Positions 19,885 to 27,707 of a stretch of 64,000 nt of DNA are shown here, piece after piece. This DNA is from Myxococcus eversor. GTDB taxonomy: Bacteria; Myxococcota; Myxococcia; Myxococcales; Myxococcaceae. The notes beneath the pieces were generated by a model. The model worked only from the letters and a program-made list of their open reading frames with translations, made no database searches and was not told the DNA's origin. Each line of letters begins with the position of its first letter. Positions within the stretch are counted from its first letter, which is position 1. The stretch covers positions 186,001 through 250,000 of the forward strand of contig NZ_JAAIXY010000013.1 in the NCBI RefSeq assembly GCF_010894455.1, in the 5' to 3' direction. The translations under genes were made by a program, and so were the position numbers.

Positions 19885-20769
19885 ATGTCCCGCCGCCATG
19901 TCCTCTCCACCGCGCTGCTGCTCTCGCTGTCCACGTTCCTGATGGGCGCCGCGCCCGCGCCGGTGACGCTCCGGTGGAAGGTTCCGCCGGAGTCGATGGG
20001 CTACGAGTACACGACGGCGAACGCGGACCCGAAGGGAAGCACGATGCGCGTGGACCTCTCCAGCCTCAAGCTGAAGGGCGTCCCCGCGAGCAAGCGCCGC
20101 CAGATTTTCGAGCTCCGCCAGCCGACGCAGTCCGCCATGGTGTTGGTGCTCACGCCGAAGCCCTCGGGCGATGTGGCCGCCAAGGTGGTGGTGACGCGGA
20201 TGGACATGCCCAAGGTGAAGGGCGCATCCAAGCAGGAGCAGGCGATGGCGAAGGCGATGAAGGCCATGGAGGGCACGGTGCAGCTTCGCGCGAGCCTGAC
20301 GCCTTCGGGGCTGGTGACGAGCGACCTCAAGCGAGAGCAGCGCAACCTGGTGGCCTTCATGGTGGAGCTGCCGTCGAAGCCTGTTTCAGTCGGGGACGTG
20401 TGGACCCACAGCGCGGACCTGTTGAAGATGGGCGCCAGTTGGCAGGGCGAGCACGAGGTCCTCAACCGCGTGGAGCTGGTGGCGCTGGAGCACGAGGCCG
20501 CGGGCCGCACGGTGGCCGTCATCGACTTCACCCTCGCGGAGCGCCACGACGGCAAGTTCGCGCACCCCGAGCCGGACAAGTCGATACCCGGGATGATGGA
20601 GTTCTCCTACGTGGCGCGCGGCGAGTTCCTCGTCGAAGAAGGACGCTGGCGGCGCCTCGCGGGGCAGATGTCCACGGTCTCCAAGGGCGTGATGACGACG
20701 AACTCCGTGCAGCACTTCGTCCTGACTCCCCTGGCGCCCATTCCGCCCGCCGTCCTCGCCGTCGAGTGA
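19885..20769 (+). CDS. Exported hypothetical protein
   Basis: 294 residues. A signal peptide (MSRRHVLSTALLLSLSTFLMGAAPA) precedes a beta-rich body with VTLRWKVPPESMGYEYTT, a Lys/Met-rich helix near 125-135 and LPSKPVSVGDVWTHSADLL. The end resembles the DUF6263-like exported proteins that measure a bulk property of the envelope. I cannot assign a function. The start codon overlaps no neighbour; the divergent cytochrome-like gene begins 204 bp away. Confidence 0.7.
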   Translation: MSRRHVLSTALLLSLSTFLMGAAPAPVTLRWKVPPESMGYEYTTANADPKGSTMRVDLSSLKLKGVPASKRRQIFELRQPTQSAMVLVLTPKPSGDVAAKVVVTRMDMPKVKGASKQEQAMAKAMKAMEGTVQLRASLTPSGLVTSDLKREQRNLVAFMVELPSKPVSVGDVWTHSADLLKMGASWQGEHEVLNRVELVALEHEAAGRTVAVIDFTLAERHDGKFAHPEPDKSIPGMMEFSYVARGEFLVEEGRWRRLAGQMSTVSKGVMTTNSVQHFVLTPLAPIPPAVLAVE

Positions 20770-20948
20770 CGCGTACCGCGTGCCAGGATTTCTGCCGTGC
20801 AGCTTGTCGAGATGCTTGTGAGGCGCCGTGTCCCTGGGCGGGGTTCTCACCACCCGGGGGCGGCGCGAGGGTCATTACCCACTCCGTGGGCAGGTGAGAG
20901 GCGTTGGCCTAGAATCCGGGGCTCTCCTCGCTGAAGGTAGGCCCGCTC

Positions 20949-22022
20949 CTGGATCTGGCAACACTCAACAAGCTGCTCACGGTCGGCGTGCAGAATGGCG
21001 CATCGGACATCCACTTCCGCCCGGGTGACCCGCCCATCTACCGGGTGAACGGCGCGTTGCGGCCCTTGAAGATGGACAAGCTCCTCGCGGACCACACCAA
21101 GCAGGTGGCGTTCCACGTCGTCTCGGACCCCTCCATCAAGAAGCAGCTGGACACGATTCAGGAGTGCGATGCGTCCTACAGCCTGCCGGGCGTCGCGCGC
21201 TTCCGCGTCAACATCTACCGTCAGCGGGGCTCGCTGGCGTGCATCCTGCGCATCATCCCGGATGAAATCCCTACCATCGACGGACTGGGTCTGCCGAAGG
21301 TGCTCAAGACGATTGCGAGCAACGAGCGCGGGCTGGTGCTGGTGACGGGCGCCACCGGCTCCGGGAAGAGCTCCACGCTGGCGTCGATGATTGACCACAT
21401 CAACCGCTCGGAGAACCTGCACATCCTCACCATCGAGGACCCCATCGAGTTCATCTACAAGAACATCAAGTCATCCATCTCCCAGCGAGAGATTGGCTCG
21501 GACACGAACAACTTCGCGGTGGCGCTCCGAGGGGCGCTGCGCCAGGACCCGGACGTCATCCTGGTGGGCGAGATGCGCGACACGGAGACCATCGACATCG
21601 CGCTCAAGGCGGCGGAGACGGGCCACCTGGTGCTCTCCACGGTGCACACGACGGATGCCTCGCGCACCATCAACCGCCTGGTGTCGGTGTTCCCCGCAGA
21701 GGAACAGACGATGGTGCGCATGCGCCTGGCGGACTGTCTGAAGGCCACGGTGTCCCAGCGGCTGCTACCCCGGGCCAGCGGCAAGGGCCGCACGGTGGCG
21801 CTGGAAATCATGGTGCAGACCAAGACGGTGGAGCAGTACATCCGGGATGACCGCGCCAGCGAGCTGAAGGACGTCATCGAGAAGGGCCGCGACATGTTCG
21901 GCATGCAGTCCTTCGACCAGCACCTGACGCAGCTCTACCGCGAGGGGCTCATCACCCTGGAGACCGCCCAGAGCGCCGCCTCCAATCCCGCCGACTTCCA
22001 GCGGGCGCTCGAGTTCGACTGA
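20949..22022 (+). CDS. PilT-like type IV pilus ATPase, CTG start
   Basis: 357 residues if started at the CTG at 20949. PilT proteins begin with a short conserved helix and ASDxH segment; here DLATLNKLLTVGVQNGASDIHF starts exactly one codon after this CTG, and GAAGG lies 11 bp upstream. The frame has no ATG, GTG or TTG before the GTG at 20988, which would remove the conserved helix. Walker A is GATGSGKSS (134-142); Asp box (LTIEDPIEF), Walker B (PDVILVGEMRD) and His box (LVLSTVHTTDAS) are intact. It should act as a hexameric retraction-type motor. No pilus genes adjoin it, so it is probably one of several PilT paralogues. Confidence 0.85.
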   Translation: MDLATLNKLLTVGVQNGASDIHFRPGDPPIYRVNGALRPLKMDKLLADHTKQVAFHVVSDPSIKKQLDTIQECDASYSLPGVARFRVNIYRQRGSLACILRIIPDEIPTIDGLGLPKVLKTIASNERGLVLVTGATGSGKSSTLASMIDHINRSENLHILTIEDPIEFIYKNIKSSISQREIGSDTNNFAVALRGALRQDPDVILVGEMRDTETIDIALKAAETGHLVLSTVHTTDASRTINRLVSVFPAEEQTMVRMRLADCLKATVSQRLLPRASGKGRTVALEIMVQTKTVEQYIRDDRASELKDVIEKGRDMFGMQSFDQHLTQLYREGLITLETAQSAASNPADFQRALEFD

Positions 22023-22084
22023 GCGTGTCCATGGCGCATGCGGGGGGCCGCACGCGCCGGTGTGTCTCATCGAGGCGCGTCTCG

Positions 22085-23701
22085 TCAGAAGAGGAAGTCG
22101 GTGGTGAGGAAGTCCGACTCCCGTCGGGTCAGGATGGATTGGACGAGCGTGGTGTTGGCGGGCGTCGTCTTCGTGGCGACGAGCGTGCGGATGGAGAACA
22201 CGCGCAGCGCATCCGCGACGGACAGCGTGCCCTCGGCGGAGTCCTTCCGCCCGTTGAAGGGGAAGGTGTCGGGGCCGCGCTGGCACTGGCAGTTGAGGTT
22301 GATGCGGCCGACCTGGTTGGAGAACGCGTCGATGAAGCGGCCGATGCGCGCCGAGTCCTGGCCGAAGAGGCTGAGCTGCTGGCCGAACTGGGAGTTCACC
22401 ACCAGCCGCACCACCTCCTCGTCCTCGTCGAACACCATCACCGGGACGACGGGGCCGAACTGCTCCTCGCTCGCCAGCCGCATGTCCTGCGTCACCGGGT
22501 ACACCACCGTGGGCGCGTAGAACGAGTGCGCCGACTGGCCCCCCGTCGCGTTCACCACGCGCGCGCCCTTGGACACCGCGTCATTCACGAGGCCCTGGAG
22601 GTAGTCCGCCTTGCCCGGCTCCGGCAGGGGCGTGACGGAGACGCCCGGCTCCCACGGCATGCCGGGCTTGAGCTGGTCCACCGCGGCGGTGAACTTCTTC
22701 AGGAAGGCGTCGACGATGCTCCGGTGCACCACCAGCAGCTTGAGCGCCGTGCACCGCTGGCCGTTGAAGGACAGCGTGCCGGTGATGCACTCCTTCACCG
22801 CCTCATCCAGGTTCGCGTCCGGGAGGATGATGGCCGGGTTCTTCGCGTCCAGGCCCAGCACGGACTTCAGGCGGTGGGGCCGGGGGTGCATCTTCTTCAG
22901 CTCGCTCGCTCCCTTGTTGGTGCCGATGAAGGCGAAGAGGTCCACCTGGCCGCTCTCCATCAGCGCGCCCACCGTCTCGCGGCCCTTGCCGTAGATGATG
23001 TTGATGACGCCGGGCGGGAAGCAGTCGCGGAACGACTCCAAGAGGGGCCGGATGAGCAGCACGCCGAACTTCGCCGGCTTGAAGACCACCGTGTTGCCCA
23101 TCAGCAGCGCGGGGAAGAGCGTGCTGAACGTCTCGTTGAGCGGGTAGTTGTAGGGCCCCATGCACAGCGCCACGCCCATGGGGGCCCGGCGAATCTGCGC
23201 CATGATGCCCTGCTCCTGCACGAAGCGGGACGAGGTCCGGTCCAGCTCCTTCAGCGAGCGGATGGTCTCCACGATGAGGTCGATGGTGCGGTCGAACTCC
23301 TTCTCGGAGTCCGGTTGCGTCTTGCCAATCTCCCACATCAGGAGGTTCACCACCGCCGTGCGCTGCGCGCGCATCGCCACCACGAAGCGCTCGACAGCCT
23401 CGATTCGCTCGGCGACCTTCATGGTGGGCCAGACGCCCCGGCCCAAGTCGTACGCCTTCACGGCCGCCGCGAGCGCGTCCAGCGACTCGCGGGAAGTCAG
23501 AAGCGGCGTGGCGCCAATCACCTTCTGCTTCAGGCCCTCGGCCGTCTTCACGAAGACGGGGCTGCGCACGGGGCTGAGGTCTCCCGCCCAGGTCCTCAGC
23601 TCACCGCCGACGAGGTACTCGCGCTGCTCGAGATAGGCGGGGAGACGCACGCCGGAGGGAATCTGCTCGTCGGTCGGGAAGAGGTCAGCGAGTGCCGTCA
23701 T
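22085..23701 (-). CDS. gapN: GapN-type NADP-dependent aldehyde dehydrogenase
   Basis: 538 residues. The aldehyde dehydrogenase fold is complete: the N-terminal coenzyme segment MGPYNYPLNETF, the FKPAKFGVLL loop, the catalytic Cys in FNGQRCTALK, and the C-terminal EEQFGPVVPVMVF. This composition fits non-phosphorylating glyceraldehyde-3-phosphate dehydrogenase (GapN), which makes 3-phosphoglycerate and NADPH. It follows the amidinotransferase gene on the same strand after 51 bp and could be co-transcribed, so a role on an aldehyde intermediate of that cluster is possible. The housekeeping role is the simpler reading. Confidence 0.85.
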   Translation of the reverse strand: MTALADLFPTDEQIPSGVRLPAYLEQREYLVGGELRTWAGDLSPVRSPVFVKTAEGLKQKVIGATPLLTSRESLDALAAAVKAYDLGRGVWPTMKVAERIEAVERFVVAMRAQRTAVVNLLMWEIGKTQPDSEKEFDRTIDLIVETIRSLKELDRTSSRFVQEQGIMAQIRRAPMGVALCMGPYNYPLNETFSTLFPALLMGNTVVFKPAKFGVLLIRPLLESFRDCFPPGVINIIYGKGRETVGALMESGQVDLFAFIGTNKGASELKKMHPRPHRLKSVLGLDAKNPAIILPDANLDEAVKECITGTLSFNGQRCTALKLLVVHRSIVDAFLKKFTAAVDQLKPGMPWEPGVSVTPLPEPGKADYLQGLVNDAVSKGARVVNATGGQSAHSFYAPTVVYPVTQDMRLASEEQFGPVVPVMVFDEDEEVVRLVVNSQFGQQLSLFGQDSARIGRFIDAFSNQVGRINLNCQCQRGPDTFPFNGRKDSAEGTLSVADALRVFSIRTLVATKTTPANTTLVQSILTRRESDFLTTDFLF

Positions 23702-23752
23702 GGGGGCCCTTTTTAACGGACCCCTCGCGGACTGGCACGCCTTCCGGTGTCC

Positions 23753-24832
23753 CTAGAAGTAGGACTGGAGGCCCCCCCGACGCCGGACGTCCAGCGTGGC
23801 GCAGTGGAACGAGCCGCCGAAGGAGTTGAAGTTCCGGAAGTCGCAGAGCAGTGGTTTGAAGCCCCACTTCTTGAAGGCGGCGATCATCGGCTCGTCCTGG
23901 CGCTCCACCACGACGCGCTCCTCGTCGAGCATGAGGATGTTCATGTTGAGCCACTTGCTCGTCATGTAGAGCGTGTGCTCGGCGGGGATGCTGGGCGTGG
24001 GCGCGCGGAAGACGTCCCAGCCCTTGAACAGCTCCGGCACCTTCGTCACGCGCTCCGGGTTGATGAGCAGCTTGCCGGGGGCGAGCGGCACCAGCGTGGC
24101 GTCGATGTGCATGGGATGCGGGTCATCGAACTCGAAGACGTGGATGCGGTACTCCGGGCCCAGGTGGCGGCGCAGCCACTCGATGCCGAAGTCGTTGGTG
24201 ACGTTGCTGCGCTGGGCGAAGATGTCTCGGCCACACCGCATGAAGTCCGCGGCGTCGAAGGTGGGCTCGAACTCGGTGATGACCGAGCGGAACGGGCCGC
24301 CGTCGTGGGCCTCCGTCCAGTCATAGTCATACAGCTCGTCGCGCAGCTCCGGCTTGGGCCCCGCGCTCCAGCGGGCGCCGCCCCGGAAGTACTCCTTGAG
24401 CAGCGGCCGGTACGAGGTCGTCTCGTGGTAGCGCGAGCGCCACGCCATGGGGCACTCGATGAGGTCATCGCCCACCACCAGCAACACGTCCCGGGGCATG
24501 GCCGCGTACAGGCCGGTGCTCGTCCAGCCCGGCGCGCCGAAGGGCTTGAGCTGGTCCACCGCCACCGGCCGGCGCACCTTCACGCCCTCGGCCTCCAGGA
24601 GCTGCACCAGCCCGTCCAGCTCCCGCTTCGCGGCGGCGATGCGCTCGGCGGGGAAGGGCTGGCCGGCGTGCTTGCGGAAGAAGTCGTGCTGGTCCTCGGG
24701 CAGCGTCGCCTTCAGGGCGATGTGGGAGGGCGGGACGGTGGCGCCGTCCACGATGCCGACAATCACTTCTTCCAGGGGGTCCCACTCGTTGAACGAGCTG
24801 ACGGGGCAGACGGAGGTGTCGGGAGTGTTCAT
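23753..24832 (-). CDS. Arginine:glycine amidinotransferase-like enzyme
   Basis: 359 residues from MNTPDTSV (ATG at 24832). Text is strikingly close to animal AGAT: FDAADFMRCGRDIFAQRS, then NPMHIDA-type DPHPMHIDATL, MTSKWLNMNILMLDEERV and GGSFHCATLDVRRRG. The catalytic triad is in place: Asp193, His242 and nucleophile Cys344. Such enzymes move the amidino group from L-arginine to an amine, making ornithine and a guanidino compound. Human AGAT makes guanidinoacetate, and CyrA and SxtG are natural-product relatives. The acceptor amine here is unknown. It is preceded 19 bp upstream by the oxoamine-synthase-like gene, indicating one operon. Confidence 0.85.
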   Translation of the reverse strand: MNTPDTSVCPVSSFNEWDPLEEVIVGIVDGATVPPSHIALKATLPEDQHDFFRKHAGQPFPAERIAAAKRELDGLVQLLEAEGVKVRRPVAVDQLKPFGAPGWTSTGLYAAMPRDVLLVVGDDLIECPMAWRSRYHETTSYRPLLKEYFRGGARWSAGPKPELRDELYDYDWTEAHDGGPFRSVITEFEPTFDAADFMRCGRDIFAQRSNVTNDFGIEWLRRHLGPEYRIHVFEFDDPHPMHIDATLVPLAPGKLLINPERVTKVPELFKGWDVFRAPTPSIPAEHTLYMTSKWLNMNILMLDEERVVVERQDEPMIAAFKKWGFKPLLCDFRNFNSFGGSFHCATLDVRRRGGLQSYF

Positions 24833-24851
24833 GGCGCGGGCTCGAGGAGAA

Positions 24852-26165
24852 TCAGGCGGGGGCGGTGAAGCGCAGTGTCTCACGGCAGTGTATCAAGGCC
24901 TGGAGGAGGTGCTCCACGTCCTCGTCATCCAGGTCCGCGCGCATGGCCAGCCGCAGCACCTCGCGCCCCACGGGCATCAGCGGGGCCTGGAAGACGGAGA
25001 TGATGAAGCCCTCGCGCCGCATGAACTCCAGCACATGGGTGCCCACCCGCGCGTTGCGCAGGGGAATGGCGAGGATGGGCGTGTCGGTGTGGCTCACCAG
25101 CTCGAAGTCCGCCTGCTCCAGCCGCTCGCGCACCCGCCTTGACACGCGGCGCACCTGTTCGCGGCGGCGCTCGCCGTGCTCTCCGGCCACCAGGTCCAGC
25201 ACCTTCACCGTCGCGGCCGCCACCCACGGGGCGATGGGCGCGGAGAAGACGTGCTGCGGACTGCAGAACTTCAGGAGGCGGGCCAGCCCCGTGTCGCGCA
25301 TCACCACGTAGCCGCCCGGTTGGCAGAAGACCTTGGTGAGCGTGCCCATCAGCATCAGCCGCTCCCGGTAGCGCTCGAAGTCCTTCATTTTGGCGGTGAT
25401 GCCGCGTCCCTGGGGACCCAGCGCGCCCACCGCGTGCGCCTCGTCCGCGTAGAGCATGCAGTCGTAGGACTCCGCCAGCCGGCACAGCGTGGCCATGTCG
25501 AACTCGCGGCCCGTGGCGGACTCCACCGTGTCCGTGAGGATGATGCGCACCGCCCGGTCCCCGTGCGACTCCAGTGACTGGCGCAGCAGCAACTCCAGAT
25601 GCTCCGCGTCGCCGGTCCGGTACGTGTACGCCGCGCAGGCCTCCGGTTGGAGCTTGCGCGCGAAGCGGATGCCATGCCGCGCGGAGAAGTGCAGGTCTCC
25701 GTCCATGAAGAAGAGCGTGGGCACATCCGCGGTGGCGCGCATGGGCGCGACGTCCTCGTGCAGCCGGATGAAGTGGCTGCGCGTCCTCAGTCCCAGCGCC
25801 TCCATGACGGAGAAGTTGGTGCCGTAGCCGGCGCTGAACGTCAACGCCGCGCCCCCACCCAGGTGGTAGCGCGACAGCGCCTCCTCCAGCGCGTGCGTCT
25901 GCTCCATCTGGATGATGGCCTCGCTGCCAGGGATGCCGCAGTCGTGCTGCGTCAGGCTTTCCACCATCAACTGCTTCACCCGGGGGTCCGAGCCCAGTGC
26001 CAGGTAATCCAGACCCGACAGGTCCACCGCGCGCCCATCTCTCAGGTCCAGGTGCTTGCCGCCGAAAGGGCCCCGCGTCCGGTGACGCGGCTCGAACATG
26101 GCGACGTCCTCCGCTCCCTTCCGAAAGGCAGCGCCTTCGCCCTGGAGAATCTGGATGGTTCCCAT
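24852..26165 (-). CDS. Alpha-oxoamine-synthase-family PLP enzyme
   Basis: 437 residues from MGTIQILQ (ATG at 26165). Fold-type I features of the KBL/AONS/SPT/ALAS group are present: GTNFSVMEAL, the Asp of LYADEAHAVGALG (Asp241), and the PLP Lys278 in GTLTKVFCQPGGYVV. These enzymes condense an amino acid with an acyl thioester and decarboxylate it. The acyl-binding region differs from the usual text (FMDGDLHFSARHG in place of a DxxNHASI motif), so the acyl donor or even the reaction may differ. It shares a divergent 96-bp gap with two ATP-grasp genes and heads an operon with the amidinotransferase. Confidence 0.8.
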   Translation of the reverse strand: MGTIQILQGEGAAFRKGAEDVAMFEPRHRTRGPFGGKHLDLRDGRAVDLSGLDYLALGSDPRVKQLMVESLTQHDCGIPGSEAIIQMEQTHALEEALSRYHLGGGAALTFSAGYGTNFSVMEALGLRTRSHFIRLHEDVAPMRATADVPTLFFMDGDLHFSARHGIRFARKLQPEACAAYTYRTGDAEHLELLLRQSLESHGDRAVRIILTDTVESATGREFDMATLCRLAESYDCMLYADEAHAVGALGPQGRGITAKMKDFERYRERLMLMGTLTKVFCQPGGYVVMRDTGLARLLKFCSPQHVFSAPIAPWVAAATVKVLDLVAGEHGERRREQVRRVSRRVRERLEQADFELVSHTDTPILAIPLRNARVGTHVLEFMRREGFIISVFQAPLMPVGREVLRLAMRADLDDEDVEHLLQALIHCRETLRFTAPA

Positions 26166-26261
26166 GTGTATATTTCCGCCGGATGTGTTTGTTCTGTAGG
26201 AATTGACAAAACAGTAGTGGATAGAGAGGCTTTGCGCTACCGGCTCCGAGCGGGGGTGAAT
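26166..26261. promoter_or_regulatory. Divergent control region of the amidinotransferase cluster
   Basis: This 96-bp gap is clearly less GC-rich than its surroundings and separates the leftward oxoamine synthase from the rightward ATP-grasp genes. It contains a TTGACA hexamer (26203-26208), but no matching -10 box is visible at 16-18 bp on the plus strand. The rightward start sits just after the run GCGGGGG, a likely ribosome site. Confidence 0.45.
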
Positions 26262-27707
26262 GTGAGTGAATCGGCTGACAACGGCATGCAGCCGCTGCTG
26301 GACGCGTTGCGGCGCAAAGGCAGCTACAACGTGCTGGCGGAAGAGGTGGATGCGCTGATTCCCGAGGCGATGCTGCGGGAAGACCAGGCTCGACACACCG
26401 CGTATCTGGATGCGCGGGGCATCCGTCAGGAGCAGAAGCCCATTCCCTTCCTGGGATTGCCGTATGTGCTGACGCAGGCGGCCTTCGAGCGGATGACGCA
26501 GCGGTTCCAGCAGCTCTTTGGCGTGCTGGAGTGCGTCATCGATTTGTACCTGGAGGACCCGGCGGTGCGGGAGTTCTTCCGGTTCGAGTCCCGGCACGAG
26601 CGGCTCATCCGGATGGGAGCGGCATATCGGCCTCGCATCCAGTACTGCCGCTATGACTTCACGCTGGCGCCAGACGGCACGCCGCGCATCTACGAGCTCA
26701 ACACCCATGCGCCCGCGGCGGCGACATACGCCTTCCACTTCGGACAAACGCTGGCGAGAAGCCAGACGCTGGCGCGGCTTCGGGAGCTGGGGCTGCGGCC
26801 CCTCCAGGCGCCGCTGGAGAAGCCAGGGGCGTTCGCCCGGGCCATGCTGGCCTCGGCGGAGCAGTCCGGTTACCTGCGAACCCATCGCAACGTGGCGGTG
26901 CTCAACAGCCGCTACCTGACGATGACCACGGAGCTGGACTCCATCGCGGAGCAGTTCCGCATGGAGGGCTGCACCGCGGTGCGCGGTCACGTGGAGGACC
27001 TGCGCTTCGAGGGCGGCCGGCTGACGCTGGAGGGCGTGCCGGTGTCGCTGGTGTACAACAAGTACGACGACTCCCGGGGGCCGGAGGCGTACGAGTGTGC
27101 CTTCAGCCGCACCACCGCGGAGGTCCAGGCATACCTGGACGCCTATCAGGCGGGGGCGATGCTCGCGGTCAACTCCTTCCCGAGCATGTACCTGACGGAG
27201 CAGAAGAGCACGCTGGCCTTCCTGTGGAGCCCGCTCCTGCGCAAGCACCTGGGGAAGGAGGAGCTGGCGCTGCTGGAGGAGATTGTTCCGCGCACGCGGC
27301 TGGTGCGGCACCTGAGCGCGGCGGAGCTGGTGGAGGTCATCGCGAAGCGCGAGCGGTACGTGCTCAAGCGCTCGCTGGACACGCGGGGCCGCAGCGTCGT
27401 CATCGGCCAGGGCGCGGAGGCGGACGCCTGGGCGCGGCTGGTGGCCGACGCGCGCCTGGAACCCGCGGGAGATGACTATGTCGTCCAGGAGCTGGCGCTC
27501 GCCGAGCCGAGCGTCACCCGGCGCCTGGAGGGTGCCACTCCCACGCGCGTCTTCACGTCCCTGGCGTGCTTCCTCTTCCGGGGCGAGCCCTCCGGTCTCA
27601 TCGTCCGCACCTCGGTGGAGGAGACGACGAACGTGGGCCGGCGCGGCTTCATGCAGCCCCCCTTGCTCATCGAGGATGTCCCATGGACCCCGTCCTCCAG
27701 CCGTTGA
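26262..27707 (+). CDS. Circularly permuted ATP-grasp ligase A
   Basis: 481 residues from a GTG at 26262; an ATG at 26286 (MQPLLDALRR) is the alternative and the frame is open further upstream. The C-terminal half matches circularly permuted ATP-grasp enzymes: VLKRSLDTRGRSVVIG (phosphate-loop Lys), DDYVVQELALAEP, and a late FLFRGEPSGLIVRTS with TTNVGRRGF. The central YDFTLAPDGTPRIYELNTHAP resembles the substrate/metal-binding segment with a carboxylate and Asn. The family forms amide or peptide bonds through acyl phosphates, as in glutathionylspermidine synthase. It overlaps the next gene by 25 bp. Confidence 0.75.
   Translation: MSESADNGMQPLLDALRRKGSYNVLAEEVDALIPEAMLREDQARHTAYLDARGIRQEQKPIPFLGLPYVLTQAAFERMTQRFQQLFGVLECVIDLYLEDPAVREFFRFESRHERLIRMGAAYRPRIQYCRYDFTLAPDGTPRIYELNTHAPAAATYAFHFGQTLARSQTLARLRELGLRPLQAPLEKPGAFARAMLASAEQSGYLRTHRNVAVLNSRYLTMTTELDSIAEQFRMEGCTAVRGHVEDLRFEGGRLTLEGVPVSLVYNKYDDSRGPEAYECAFSRTTAEVQAYLDAYQAGAMLAVNSFPSMYLTEQKSTLAFLWSPLLRKHLGKEELALLEEIVPRTRLVRHLSAAELVEVIAKRERYVLKRSLDTRGRSVVIGQGAEADAWARLVADARLEPAGDDYVVQELALAEPSVTRRLEGATPTRVFTSLACFLFRGEPSGLIVRTSVEETTNVGRRGFMQPPLLIEDVPWTPSSSR

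Noticed and set aside
22025..23716. 563-residue plus-strand open frame opposite gapN
   Set aside because: Low-complexity Arg/His/Leu text, no start signal; the minus strand encodes a full aldehyde dehydrogenase.
26203..26208. TTGACA as rightward -35 box
   Set aside because: No acceptable -10 hexamer at 16-18 bp; kept only as a note in the control region.
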